Below, piece after piece: positions 22,231 through 34,038 of a DNA stretch of 64,000 nt. The position numbers were made by a program, and so were the translations under genes. The stretch is from Prosopocoilus inquinatus (taxonomy: Eukaryota > Arthropoda > Insecta > Coleoptera > Lucanidae): contig CM069879.1 of the NCBI GenBank assembly GCA_036172665.1, positions 20,747,924 through 20,811,923 of the forward strand, in the 5' to 3' direction. How positions within the stretch are numbered: position 1 is the stretch's first letter; each line of letters begins with the position of its first letter. The notes under the pieces were generated by a model. That model was not told the DNA's origin. It searched no databases and saw only the letters and a list, made by a program, of their open reading frames with translations.

Positions 22231-22416
22231 AATAATTAGATTTTGGTATTGCACTTTGAAATGCAATCCTGAAAATGTTTCTTATCTTCACTGAGCGTTG
22301 CTACCAATATATTATTTGAATAGGCGAAGTAACATGTTTGTATTACCTCGACAACAACAACTGGTCTTAAATTGTCTGTCAAAAAACAAGATCTCTTAAT
22401 CATACCATACATACGA

Positions 22417-22517
22417 CGGGTTTATACACTAACCAACACTAACAACTAACGTTTAGTAATAAATTTTTAAAGCCTAATTACTAATTGTTAGTGTTAGTTA
22501 CTGTACATATAAACCCG
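22417..22517. mobile_element. 100-bp palindromic MITE
   Basis: The ends CGGGTTTATACACTAACCAA and, inverted, CGGGTTTATATGTACAGTAA, plus AACACTAACAA / TTGTTAGTGTT inside, make a near-complete hairpin. Confidence 0.65.
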
Positions 22518-23759
22518 GAATTTAAATGCAAAGGCCAAAGCTGCGAAGGGATCCCAGTTTGTCAAATCATGTGAGAACATGTCATAGACCTTTTGAAAAA
22601 TTTTGAAACACCGAAAATCTAAGGATGGATTTATTAGAGCAAGGTTACATCTCAATTGCAAAATCTGAAACAAAAGTCTCGTTTGGTAAACATTTATAAT
22701 ATTATACTTTTATATCATTAATTTAAATTCTGTATTTATTCGTTCATGAGACAGCAGGTCGCACGTACAATTAAATGTTTGAAAATATTGCCTCTCTTGT
22801 ACACTACTGTAGAAAAGTTTTAAGACGCAAAGCAATAAATCTGTTGGAATTTGAGCCTTATTGAAACAGCCCGTCTGAATTTAGAACCTTCTGCATTTGA
22901 GCCTCCCCGTTTCTATTTCTCTCTCTCTCTCTCTCTCATGATGGGCGGTTGAGCCGGGTCATAAAATTCATTCAGCAGGTAATCTGTTAAGCATTAAGGA
23001 TGGAAATTCCAGGTAATGGGAACTGCATAATTTGTATTGCATTATCATTATTATTCAAGTAAATATTAATAAAATTAAGTGACGTATATAGTTATATTTT
23101 GTGAAGTCATGTTTGGTTTAAAATTGTTTTTACTTTAATGTCAATAAAAATAATACCTACCTGGGTTTTGTAATATTCTGTATTTTTTATGATTCAATTT
23201 AGATTTACATATTAAAATTGTTAACAAACATTGAAAGATGTTTTAAACCGCCCTCAGTTTGGAATGCGTTTAATTTTAAATTTCAAATTTGAGCAGTAAA
23301 CTTGTTATTGTTGTTGAATAACAAATAAACGAAGTGATCAGAAACAAGAAAATACTTTTTGTTTTGTGTGTTGCAATTTAAAATTTCCAACGAAAAACAG
23401 GGAAAGAGATATCATTTGCGATATATTAAGATAGGACCAATGATGCTCTTTATTATTACTGGAAACCTTAACCAATATTTATTTATTTAGTTTTGCCGCC
23501 GACCGTTCCATAAAGGCAGGTCAGCCGGTTAAATGTCGTTAAGGTTCATAATTGCAAAGCACGGATATTTGTATGGCTAGAGGTGTTGCTTCTCGTCTTA
23601 AAACTTTTCGACATTGGTGTACGTCCTTGAATAAAATGGTAAAAGAATAGATATAATTTGTTCAAATTTTTAAAAAGTATCTACTGTTGTCTTCTTTCGG
23701 TATGTTGAGAATAGAAAAGATAGTTTCCGGGAACGTACGAATAACGAATCAAAACTTGA
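22518..23759. other. AT-rich stretch with a (CT)n microsatellite
   Basis: Contains a CT dinucleotide run at 22919-22937. No gene or element ends were recognised in the rest. Confidence 0.45.
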
Positions 23760-23940
23760 TATGCAGATAGAATATCAAAAAAAAAAAACACTTTGAATCG
23801 AGCTGAAAATATAATTTCATTTACCATTCCTTGACGTGTTGCGGAACTATCTGTTCTTATGAATAAACTGAAATGTCAAGGAAGGTATATTTTCAATCGA
23901 ATTCAAATGTTTTCTTTTTCATACTCTATCTTTGAAATTT
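23760..23940. repeat. Imperfect hairpin of about 180 bp
   Basis: AGATAGAATATCAAAAA and the following ATTCCTTGAC pair with TCAAGGAAGGTATATTTTCA and TTTTTCATACTCTATCT on the other side. Probably a small foldback element. Confidence 0.5.
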
Positions 23941-24540
23941 GAAATTTAATTTAAGTAATATTTTTATATCGAGTAACGGTTCCTTTTGTACGAATTTTCT
24001 TAAACTATTTTCAACGGTTTTCCTATTTGTTTTTTTATATATGTTATAAGGCATCATACGAAAACTTTGGTAAAGAAATTGGAGATTTTATATATATTTT
24101 ATAACTTTAATATAGGAAAGAATAAATGTAAATAAAACATAAATGAAAGAAAAATCAATCCATTCTAGCTAGAATTTTGGAGGCACCGCTAAATAAAGTC
24201 CAATCGAGCTCAATTTTCTTGTGGTATATTAATATTATTGTAGACCACTGTTCCGTATACAAGAGTCTGCAAATTTTAAAATCATGTTTTTTCGCTCCGG
24301 CCTGATGTCAACATTTCGATGCTCACCATTGACTAGATGACAAAGAGCAACAGTTAAATGGAGAATGTTTTGCAGAATTCTAGCCTCGCGACAAATCTCA
24401 TTTCAAATTCACTATAACTTTTTTTTTAATAATAATTTCAATATCCCTCAATAACTCGATAACACATAATGTGACCTGTTCTAAATTGTACAATGTTGAG
24501 ACACTTTTTTTAAGACAAAGTTTTTGATATAAGCAGAAAC

Positions 24541-25923
24541 CAGGGTTGGAAAGTGTAAAACAAACTGTTTAAAACATAGTGTTTAAAATATGTTTAAAAC
24601 ACCGAATTAAAAACATACCATCTGTTTTAAACAAAATGTTTTAAACATGTTTTTTTTTATAATGTTTTAAATTCATTTTTTTAGTTTTAAGCTAAACAGA
24701 ACACTTTTGATATATGTGTTTTATTTTTGCAACGTAATACTGTGTGACCAGAAGTTAATTGTTTAGGGTCTGTATTTCACTGATAGATTAACTTTAAACT
24801 TTAGTTTATTCTCATATCAATTATTTTAATAATTGTAGACAATGCGTGGCTGAGCTGATGACGTGATGACTACACTGTAGCTCTGATTTGAACTAAATTT
24901 AAATTGCATTAGATTGATTATAATTAATTCATTAATTATTACTGATTACTAGAATAATACTTGCATTGTAAAATTTTAAAATATATTTTCAATATTTAAC
25001 CTTTTATTATTTCATTAAGTTTTGAAACATACTGGGTCCTCCGCTTCCCTGTTCATACTATGGGCTACGGGATGAGTTATTATGTAGCAAACTGACTTGA
25101 ATTTGTCAATGTTAATGCAATGTTAGGTCAAAAAGTGATCGTAGGATGTCTCTTTTTAAACTGTTCATAACGTTATCGCTTCATTTGTCTTCACTAAATT
25201 TCTACCGTGTGTCCCAAGGCCATATATTCGCCCTTCTAGAATTTTAAGATTTGTTTAAAATTTGAAAACGATGAATTAAACAAAAATTTAATTTGAAATT
25301 TCAGACATATACTTTTAGAAGTAATATCAACTTTATTTTAAATGGAACACCCTACATGTTTTTACATATTTGAAATTTTTGTTTTCCAGTATTGAAAGCC
25401 ACGAGTCATGTATTTTAGTGCTAATACGATAAAGTAATTTGAAAAAATACTCCTTTGGATTGTATTTGATTTTAGTTTTTATTGGGAATGTTTTTCTCAG
25501 TATGTTGATACCAAATACTTCATACTTTCTTTGAAAATCATTTAAAACACCGCGACCGTAGATCCTAAATAAATCAAGCTCTGCCTTAAATCATTTAAAT
25601 TATTATCAAAGTACATACATTATTTTTAAAATGGTACATAATCTAATATTACAAACTTTTCATCTTTCTTTTAATTAGAGATCGAATTTTAATAAATTTT
25701 TCTTTTTACACAAATATCAAATAATAATAATATATATCTTTTTACGTAAGCTGAAAGGGCAATTTAAACATTTAAAAGTTGTTTTAAACAGCTGTTTTTT
25801 CTTGTTTAAAACATGTTTAATTTAGGGTTAATTTTAAACATGTTTTAAACAAAAAAAAACTGTTTAAAACAAAAAAAACAGAAGCTTTGTTCTTTAAAAA
25901 AAAACAGTTTTTTTCCAACCCTG
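24541..25923. mobile_element. hAT-like non-autonomous element, 1.38 kb
   Basis: Inverted ends CAGGGTTGGAAA. Flanks GCAGAAAC (24533-24540) and CCAGAAAC (25924-25931) form an 8-bp target duplication with one mismatch. Both subterminal regions are full of TGTTTAAAAC-type palindromes, which may be transposase binding sites. The interior includes a fragment of the dispersed foldback family at 25110-25160. No transposase frame. Confidence 0.8.
25110..25160. repeat. Fragment of the dispersed foldback family
   Basis: GCAATGTTAGGTCAAAAAGT followed by GATCGTAGGATGTC matches the arm end at 8019-8055. It lies within the hAT-like element. Confidence 0.6.
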
Positions 25924-25931
25924 CCAGAAAC

Positions 25932-26944
25932 CCTCGATTGTTTTCAAATTATTAGTGCTAACTTCTGTTTATCATGTGGTTTTTGGTTAGTTAGATAGTC
26001 TTTAAAAAGAGCTTCTCAATAATGTATAACAACTCGAAAATTTTTTATTTGTAGGGAAGATATTAACAAAAACCTAAACTAATCTTATTAAAAAAATGTT
26101 CAAAAATTTTACTTTGGATCTTAGCTAAATACAGGATTAAACAATATCGCCGATTGGATAAATTTCGTTCCAGGAATAATGATCTATAATGTTCCAGAGC
26201 ACGCTGACAATTTTTTTAACACATGAGATGACATTTTAACATATCAGATTTTTCTGGACGCGTAAAAACCATATTTTTGTAAAATGTTAACTGGAAACTT
26301 CAAAAATCATACAACTAGGAACAGAATAATTTGATTACGGCAGTTTTCAAATGTTTCGTTCTTGAAACGTAGCCATAAAGATAAAATTGTAAAAAATCAA
26401 AATATCTACTTTATTTATTAATTTCTGATAAAATGATAAGGAACAAGTTTCATTCAGAATTTTATCCTCCATCGTTTGCTCAAATAATATACAGCATGTT
26501 CCATTAAAAAAAGTAATCTCTTTCCTCCATTTCATAAACGCGATGTTCACTTGTTTTCTTTTTAATGCATCCTTGCAATAACGGCAAACGGTACTACTAA
26601 TTTTTAGTGCATCTGTAACTTTGTAACTTAGTTATAGTTAGCAATAGTGTTGAGTTATTTTTAAACAGTCTGTATATTTCACAAGTTAAATTCAAAATCA
26701 AACGGAGAATCAGATAGTGTTTAAATAGAAAAACGTAATAACAAAAGACTTTAATTTCAAAGTGATAAGATTTTGAAATATTGGAAGAAACAGGACGATG
26801 TGATAAGTACAACCGAGCAATTCAACAGACATATAATAATTGAGAATATCGAATCAATACAGATATTACATCAGAACTTAGTAGTTTACTATCAGTAGTT
26901 TAACTGAGCCAACAGAGAACGAATCGTCCAGATTCACTGACATA
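25932..26944 (+). promoter_or_regulatory. Intergenic sequence and leader upstream of Hsp70-like copy D
   Basis: The last 200 bases (from about 26740) resemble the leaders of the other copies (GATAAGTACAACCGAGCAATT is the counterpart of GATAAGTATATAACCAAGCAATT before copy A). The rest is AT-rich and unrecognised. No convincing heat-shock element. Confidence 0.35.
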
Positions 26945-28815
26945 ATGGTGATTATTGGAATAGATTTAGACACTACGAATTCCTCAGTGGCTGTTTTTGA
27001 TCAAAATTTCCCGGAAGTGATTCAAGATGAGACAGGCAGCAGGATAATACCGTCGCTGGTAACTTTTACTGAAGCGGAAATTTTAGTTGGAGCCAGTGCA
27101 AAAAGTAAGGCCCACAGTTACCCTGAAGATACAATTTACGGTAGGCTTTCTTTATTCTATAAGTAACGTTTGCAAGTGAACTAGAAAATTAGGCTTAAAA
27201 AACACTAATATTTCTCGACTTAGTACGTAAAATACGTAATTCTTGCATTTCAGATGCTAAACGATTCATCGGACAGAAATTTCACGACAAGAATTTACAA
27301 ACAGACCTGACCAATAGCTTATACAAAGTTGTCGACAAGGAAGGTTACCCATACGTGAAAGTAACTTATAAAAACGAAGATCTAAGTATTTCGATTGAGG
27401 AAGTAACAGCACACTTACTCAGACACATCAAAAAAGTGGCAGAGAATCACTTAAATCAACCAGTGAGTCGAGCTGTGATAGCCGTACCAGCTCATTTTGA
27501 TGATACACGAAGGAAAGCGACAAAAAAGGCAGCTGAAATGGCTGATTTCAAAATGGTTCGCATTATCAACGAACCAACAGCCGCGGCCATCGCTTCTCAG
27601 TACAACAAGAGAAACTTATACTCCAAGAATGTTCTTGTTTATGATTTCGGAGGCGGGACATTTGACGTGTCCATAGTTTCTGTTCACGAGCATAGAATCA
27701 AAGTGATTACCTCAGATGGGGATTGCTATTTAGGTGGAAAAGACATTGACGCAAACCTAATCGAACATATTTTGAAAGTCTACAATTTGGACCTAAAAGA
27801 TAGCAGGAAGCTGCGCCGTTTTAAAATCATTTGCGAAGATACGAAAAAAGTTTTATCTTTTTCTGAAAACCACAAGACAGAAATCTCATTTATTGCAAAT
27901 GTTGAAGACTACCTTTTCACTAGGCGACAATTTGAAACAATTAATGAAGACTTGTTCCAAAAAACCATTGAACTCGTCGACAGGTCGTTGGATACTGCTA
28001 AATTAACAGTTAACGACATAGACGAGATTGTTCTTGCAGGTGGTTCATCTCGTATTCCCAAAGTTCAAGATCTGCTCAAAGTCAAATTCCCAAAATCCAC
28101 AATTAACACGTCGATAAATCCGGACGAGGCGATTGCTTTGGGAGCAGCTATTTATGGAGGACAAATCGAAGGAGACAAAGTACCTCTGGAAATAGAGGAT
28201 ATTTTAACATGTACTTTAGGCATTGGTCGTTGGGGAGGCATAACGGAACCAATAATTACGCGAAATACGAAATTACCATGTTCGAAACAAATTTCCAGCG
28301 TAACCGTCAAGAACTTTCAAGAAGCAATAACTCACAAAATTTACCAAGGTGAAAGCTTGATTTCCAGCAAGAATAATCTACTGGGTACAATCACCGTCAC
28401 CAATATACAAAAAAAGAGGAGGGGTGCTGTAATAATTCTGTCGACGATAAGCGTTAACGAGGAAGGTATTTTAAAAGTCACAGCAAGAGAAGTGGGAACT
28501 GAGAATTCTAAGGAACTGTCTATTTCGTTCAAGGACGGGATCAATTCAGCTCCGCAACCGCATGAAATTGATTACAAAACCCACGAGGACGAATTAAAAT
28601 ATGTCGAATTCATAAAGAAAAGGAATGCATTTTTAGAATACTGCGATGACTTGAAGTATAATTATAAGGGCAAACTAGAACGTCAACCGGACGTTTTAAA
28701 GAAAATTGAAAAGAAAATGAAGAAAGGCGAATCATTGAGGCAAGAAGAGGAATCAGTCATTGCAAAATTGAAGCGTCAAATTGAATCACTGGTGAAGAAC
28801 CGCCTAAAAAAGTGA
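26945..28815 (+). CDS. Divergent Hsp70-like chaperone, copy D (two exons, 585 aa)
   Basis: Exon 1 is 26945-27140, the GT-AG intron 27141-27253, and exon 2 27254-28815; the frame is open throughout. Motifs: DAKRFIGQKF from residue 66, VYDFGGGTFDVSIV (194-207), IVLAGGSSRIPKV (324-336), then substrate-binding domain and a shortened helical lid ending in Lys-rich sequence, with no EEVD. The first phosphate motif reads GIDLDTTNS, with Asp for the normally invariant Gly at residue 9; this should disturb ATP binding, so the protein may be impaired or altered. From 27962 to about 28700 the DNA differs from copy A at only about 14 of 720 positions. AATAAA at 28825-28830 is a likely polyadenylation signal. 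Confidence 0.88.
27141..27253 (+). other. Intron 1 of Hsp70-like copy D
   Basis: Donor ACG/GTAGGC, acceptor TTGCATTTCAG/ATGC; same phase-1 position as in copies A, B and C. Confidence 0.85.
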
Positions 28816-28830
28816 TTTCTTTTAAATAAA

Positions 28831-29476
28831 TTTTTTTAAGTAAATCGGATAGAAATGCGTCAGTTTTCCTTAAGGTGTAGGTTATTTGTTATCCGAGGGC
28901 GATTTCCTGTTACAGAAACAGTCGTTATGAATAAAATACGTTGCAGATATAATACTGTTTACTATACATTCTATAATAATGACTTGAAATTCCATTATCA
29001 TTAATCCTAATTAATTTAGCACCAAGTGTTTTTCAAAACTTCCAGGAATTGTTGAGTGTGGTTCAAGTCGTTTTAATTACTTTTTTGAATCGTATGATAA
29101 GATAGAATTTAGGATATGCACATCGATTGACAGCAAAATGAAAAATATCAGTTTGTAACGCAATGACTGTCTTCTTTAAAAAGAAACTAAAGGAAAACAC
29201 GATAATCTTAACGGGGCTTTCTTGTGTTACACAATTTTAGGTCCAAAAGTGGTTGCATGATGACACGATCTAAACTTTTGTTTTAATAAAATTAATTTAA
29301 AGGCCACTACACACAATGCATTTTACTTTACGTTTTGCCTGCACAGCTTTTAGACTTCAAGCAACACGGAGCGTTTTGTGAGCTTAAAATGATAGACAAT
29401 GAAAGTCATGATAGATATGACCTTCGTTTTAAGCTTTTACGTTCGTTGCCAAGACTTTCAAATTGAATCTCCCTCT
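28831..29476. other. 3' flank of Hsp70-like copy D, nothing recognised
   Basis: AT-rich sequence without coding or repeat signals that I can support. Confidence 0.35.
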
Positions 29477-29715
29477 TAAGCAGGCCATTCATTAGGGAAC
29501 ATGTTGGGTATCGTGCTCTCGCCAACACGGCACGTAGCAACAAGTTTGCCTATGTGTAGACAGGTTGGTCAACATGTTCTAAGTTGCAGCCTTCTGGAAA
29601 GGCGTGAGCCTGAGCACATTGCTCTGTTTGTAGCATGCCACACACTAGAAAACATTTTGACGGACGTGTTGTCAAGCGTGTTGCCCAACATGTTAGCCAG
29701 TGAGTGGCCTGCTTT
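29477..29715. mobile_element. 240-bp palindromic MITE
   Basis: The left end AAGCAGGCCATTCATTAGGG, then ACATGTTGGG, is mirrored by CCCAACATGTTAGCCAGTGAGTGGCCTGCTT at the right. TTA/TAA-type flanks are possible. Two overlapping short frames here are not genes. Confidence 0.65.
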
Positions 29716-29829
29716 ATAGTCTAAACTTTCTCCAATAATAATGGTAATATTGAAAAAAGAGAAATGAAAGAAATGAAAAAAAAAAACAAACTGAATTTGA
29801 AATAACAATTTAAGGTGAGTCCCAAACGT

Positions 29830-30052
29830 TTTTATTATTGATGAACAGATGAACAGATAAAACAGCTGTTTTATCTGTTCATCGCAATTGCGAATAAATT
29901 GGACGAGTCGATTTTGGTTTGCAATGAGAATATCGAGCTACGTCTCTGCCGATGAAGCCCCAAACAGGGCTGAAACAGCTGTACAGAGATTGCTCGAGGT
30001 TTTCACTGCAATGAAAAACGATTTGCAACAAAAAAATTTTAAAATTTTTATT
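29830..30052. repeat. Copy 4 of the dispersed foldback family, with a perfect 36-bp palindrome at its edge
   Basis: The palindrome at 29848-29883 is formed by GATGAACAGATAAAACAG and its exact complement with no loop. The following block is the reverse complement of 6995-7140 (CGAATAAATTGGACGAGTCG; GCTGAAACAGCTGTACAGAG), so this copy is inverted relative to copy 1. Confidence 0.75.
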
Positions 30053-30315
30053 ATTATTATTTTCTGTTAGCACAATGAGACGTTTTTTTTTTTTGTATTC
30101 ACATTCACTTATGATCCGACGATGTTATTGAAATATAACAGTCAATTCTTTAACGCGTCTCTGCTGTAAAAGAAAAACAATAAACCAGTCGAAGCCTTAG
30201 AAGTCTATTCGGCCTATAACCACTACAGTTCTGGTCGACTGGATATAAAAAGTTGTGTTTATGTAACCGAAAACAGACGCGTTCATTTTGCAATAACAGC
30301 GGTACACTTGATACG
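30053..30315. other. Unannotated spacer
   Basis: AT-rich, nothing recognised. Confidence 0.3.
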
Positions 30316-30549
30316 AATTAAAACAGGGCCGTAGCCAGATTAAATTATTCAGGGGAGGCTTATTGTAGGGTAGGCTCTGTAAGTTTTTATTCTATAAATG
30401 TTTTTTACGGGTTTAAAATATTTTATAAATAAAAAAAAACACAACAAAATTAAATTTATATATCATGAAATAAAACATTGAAAATAATTGCAGTGTTTCT
30501 TGTTTGAAAAAAAAACATTTAATTGATATTGGTTCTTGTCCGATGAAAA

Positions 30550-30802
30550 TTGTAAGTACAAAGTTTTTCTAATCTCGAACTGGACAGAAATATGAAGGGA
30601 AAACACTCAACGTTTCGCTATTGATTTATAGCTTTGTCAGGAGTGAAAAAAAAGTAAATAAACAAGTTGTCAAGAGAAACAAGTCGTCAAGAGAAACGAA
30701 AAGGTAACATGATTTTAAACTAAAATACGAGTTGTCCGGAATAAAGGGAAAAGTAACTTCATATTTCTGTCCGGTTCGAGATTAAAAAACTTTGTACTTA
30801 CA
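30550..30802. repeat. Internal foldback (arms of about 46 bp) enclosing a hammerhead-like motif
   Basis: TGTAAGTACAAAGTTTTTCT with ATCTCGAACTGGACAGAAAT is repeated in reverse at the right arm as ATTTCTGTCCGGTTCGAGAT with AAAAACTTTGTACTTACA. It probably represents a separate small element, perhaps a remnant of a Penelope-like terminal repeat, inserted in the hAT element. Confidence 0.6.
30604..30645 (-). ncRNA. Hammerhead-ribozyme-like motif with complete helix I and II
   Basis: On the minus strand CACTC and GAGTG close a 5-bp helix I, and GCTAT with ATAGC form helix II. Between them stand CTGACAA (consensus CUGANGA, with A in place of the catalytic G8) and GAAAC-GTT before helix I, where GTT fits the cleavage triplet GUH. 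An extra A precedes helix II, as in the motif at 6262-6312. The fold is preserved, but the G8 change predicts little or no activity. Confidence 0.5.
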
Positions 30803-31872
30803 AAACATTTAAATTACTCAATAGGTAATATCTGTTCACAAATTAAAAGACCACTGAAAAATTAAACTGGCAACAGTGTCCTAGCTACAAATTTTGTGGT
30901 AAAATTGTCAAGTGTGAAGAAATGATAAGGTTATGAATGTTTAAGATTAATGAGTGATGAATACTTTCATCTTAAGATCTGAAACGTTTCTCTGCTCACG
31001 TGCAAATACAATTAACGAACAACAACTGATTGATTTCTCACATACCGCAATTGCATCCGCTAGAGGAACATGAGTTTCCAAGTTTCACTGCAAAACAAAT
31101 ACCAACACAGCAAGGGAAACATAAATGAAAACAATTGGCAATCAGCAAATGGAAATTTGCTAATTTTATAGTCTGAAAAAGACAGAACAGATCTTCAAAC
31201 GCCTACTATCAATCTACTATGTCCAATGAGTCATTTGTAACATTTGTAACAACTTTGAAAATTTAAAATTGAAACTTGACCACACTGGTTAGTCTGATTT
31301 TAATTGTTACAACCTATTTAAACAAAATTTACTTTTAGGTTACAGTGTTGGCTAAGAACTGGTATTAATAAGTGGCAAAAGTTTCCTTTTTTTTCAAAGG
31401 TTAAGGAATCATGTCTAACAAATGTGTAGTATGTTAATGCTCTAGATGACTTTGTGATGAAAATATTGCAACATTGCCTAAAATTTTGTTATATACTTAA
31501 GTGCCAAATTTTCCTTAGATTCTCACATGCAGAAGAAAAAATTGTAATAGAAATAGAGCCGGAAACAAATTGTAGGAAATATTCGTGCAATTGTAGAAAA
31601 TGTTCGTACAATTATAAGGCAATACGCTATTCTTATCGTAAGATTTACTACAATTGTTCTAATATTTGCTATAATTTGTATCTGTCTTCATTTTTACTAC
31701 AATTATTGAGTAACTTTTTACTACTCATTTTCTCCTGCGATGATAAATTTTGAATGAATAGAATGTATGTATCATTTCATGTCAGGTTGCGCCATCGTAG
31801 GGCAGGCTTAAAAGTTTCCAGGGCAGGTTCAGCCTTCCTTGACGCCTTCCTAGCTACGGCCCTGAATTAAAA

Positions 31873-32459
31873 GTACATGTATACCGGTCTTTTGAAAAAT
31901 CATATTAAAGAATTATAAAGTTTCATAATTATTAATTTGAAAGAAACTGTAAAGGCTGTTACACACGAAGTTTAAATCAAACGCTTGCTTCTGATACGAC
32001 AAGCACGAGGATGAGAGTGACTTCCGAATATAAACCGTACAAGGGGTACGCTTTGTTTATCTTTATACTGGTTTTTACCAGATATCCTACAAAAGGCCGA
32101 GGTTTACTGATCACAAAGTCTTATCACCCTAGTAGGTTCTGAATGTGTAAACGCATGTCTTTTCTTAGAGTATCTTGACATGTGTCAGTTAAATGAAATA
32201 TGTAATGACTTATAAAATATACCGGGAAGCCTGTCACAATGCTCTTACAATTTTGAAAACAAACATATCAATCGCTAAGGCTGCTTTCAGACTAGCCGTC
32301 AAAACGCATGGCGTGCGCAGAGATGAGTTTTGGATGGCCGTGCATTTTGAGAGCTAGTGTGAATGTGTAGAATATATAAAACAGAAAAAAAAAACACAGT
32401 AATAGACAACTGCCTTCAATTCAGTGCTTTCCTTTTACGACTGTTTTAATACAATTTTA
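31873..32459. other. Unannotated spacer before the satellite
   Basis: No gene recognised. GTTACACACGAAG and similar motifs around 31955 resemble the edges of repeats but could not be paired. Confidence 0.35.
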
Positions 32460-33619
32460 TTTAATGATTTAAAAACGACTCGGGCTGAGTCAGGGCCTGA
32501 TGGTCTCAATTTTTCTTGGGAATTGCATCTCATCAAAATTGACTTGACGACCTTGAAAGCATACTTTTTATGTGTATTATACAAACACAACAAACAAAAA
32601 CAAAACACTATTTCCTTATTATTTTTGTTTATCCGATTGGGGTTAAATGATTCAGTTTAATGAGTTTAAAAAAAAATTAAGTTGAGACCGGTTCTGACTC
32701 TTCTATAACATTTTTTTTGTTAACTGCAAGATAAGATAACGTTGACTATTTCTTATCCGATACATACCTACTTATAAGTGGGGTATACAATACAGATAAT
32801 GTTATTAAAAAAACAAACTTGAAACAAAACCACTATTGAAAGACAGTGACAAAATAAATTAAAACTCTATAAGAAACTTGCTTTGTTGTTATGACTTTTA
32901 ATTTAAAGGTTTAAAAATAGTTCGGCTCTGAACATTTCAATTATTTTTGTCTCTTCATTTTAAGTAGGTATGTATACGATTTTAAAATAGTTTAAATCCG
33001 GTCCTGATTTTCCTATTTTTTGTTATAGTACGATAAAATCTGTGGTAGTACTTCATGTTATTAAAAATAAACGAATATTCAACAAATCAATCACTATCGT
33101 AGAGATTGAAAAACGATAAAATTTAAAAACAGGCACGTCCTAAACAATCCATAATAAAATTGCTTTGTTATCCGAATTTGAATATAACGATTTCCAGCGA
33201 GCATTTAAGTTGAGTTCGGGTTCTTCATTTCGTCTTTATTTTTTTGTGGATGTATGCAGCAACTACAAAATTTTGTAAAAAAAAAAACTAATTTATGGCA
33301 TAAAGGTCCGTTTTCTAACTTAACAAAGCTGCATTGTATGTTCATGTTTAAGAATTCAACTTGAGTACGAACCTTACTATTTTTTTTTTTTGGGACACGA
33401 CAAGACACCGCTTAATATAGCGAATGGTAACGTGGAATCGATGCCAATAAAAAAAAATCCAAAATTACAGTACATTTAATTTAAAGATTAAGAAACGATA
33501 AAATAAAAAAAATGTCCGTCTTTCGTACAACTTTCAACGACAACGCTGTTAGAAAAAGCTACGAAAATTTAATAAATTCCTGCCTACTCCAACTGAAAGA
33601 AAGTAACAATATTTAAAAA

Positions 33620-33745
33620 GTGTTCAATAAAATCCGTTATCGAGAAGGCTCTGAACTAGCGTGTATTTTTTGATGGTAGCTTAACGTGCTATCAAGAAAT
33701 AGAAAGAAGTTCAGAGCCTTCTCGATAACGGATTTTATTGAACAC
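33620..33745. repeat. Perfect 38-bp-arm hairpin with a self-complementary loop
   Basis: The arms at 33620-33657 and 33708-33745 match exactly; the 50-base spacer itself pairs (TTGATGGTAGC with GTGCTATCAA). A compact foldback element inserted in the satellite. Confidence 0.88.
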
Positions 33746-34038
33746 ATTCTATTTTAAAGATAAAACAAATGTAGACGATTCTCTTGGACAGTTGTTCCAA
33801 AAGATCAATGACACGTTTAAAAAAATCCATCATGTAGCTCTATTTTGATAGATAGCATTTGTTTTCTTTACACAAAAGGCGAAATATAATTTTTTCAGCA
33901 ACACTAACAACTGTGAAACAAAACAAATCGACTGGAAGATGAAGATACAAAAAAAAACCAAAACACGTTCGTCGGTTCGTCGAAAGCAATCCAGTGTAAT
34001 AATTCCAATTGAGTGTGAAATGCACATTTTTATGTATA

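Larger units (their letters stand above)
20600..24380. repeat. Diverged inverted-repeat pair flanking 3.4 kb, with other elements inside
   Basis: The sequence around 20660-20800 (AATTGAGCTCGATCGGATTT) recurs in reverse complement at 24180-24325 (AAAGTCCAATCGAGCTCAATT), with weaker similarity for about 150 bases further inward. This suggests an older foldback element later invaded by the elements at 21072-22230, 22417-22517 and 23760-23940. Exact ends were not found. Confidence 0.5.
30324..31864. mobile_element. hAT-like non-autonomous element, 1.54 kb, exact 8-bp target duplication
   Basis: Inverted ends CAGGGCCGTAGCCAG and CAGGGCCGTAGCTAG. AATTAAAA flanks both sides exactly (30316-30323 and 31865-31872). 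It carries an internal inverted repeat with arms 30550-30596 and 30757-30802, which encloses a hammerhead-like motif, and a short low-complexity frame (31454-31753) that I do not accept as a gene. No transposase. Confidence 0.85.
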
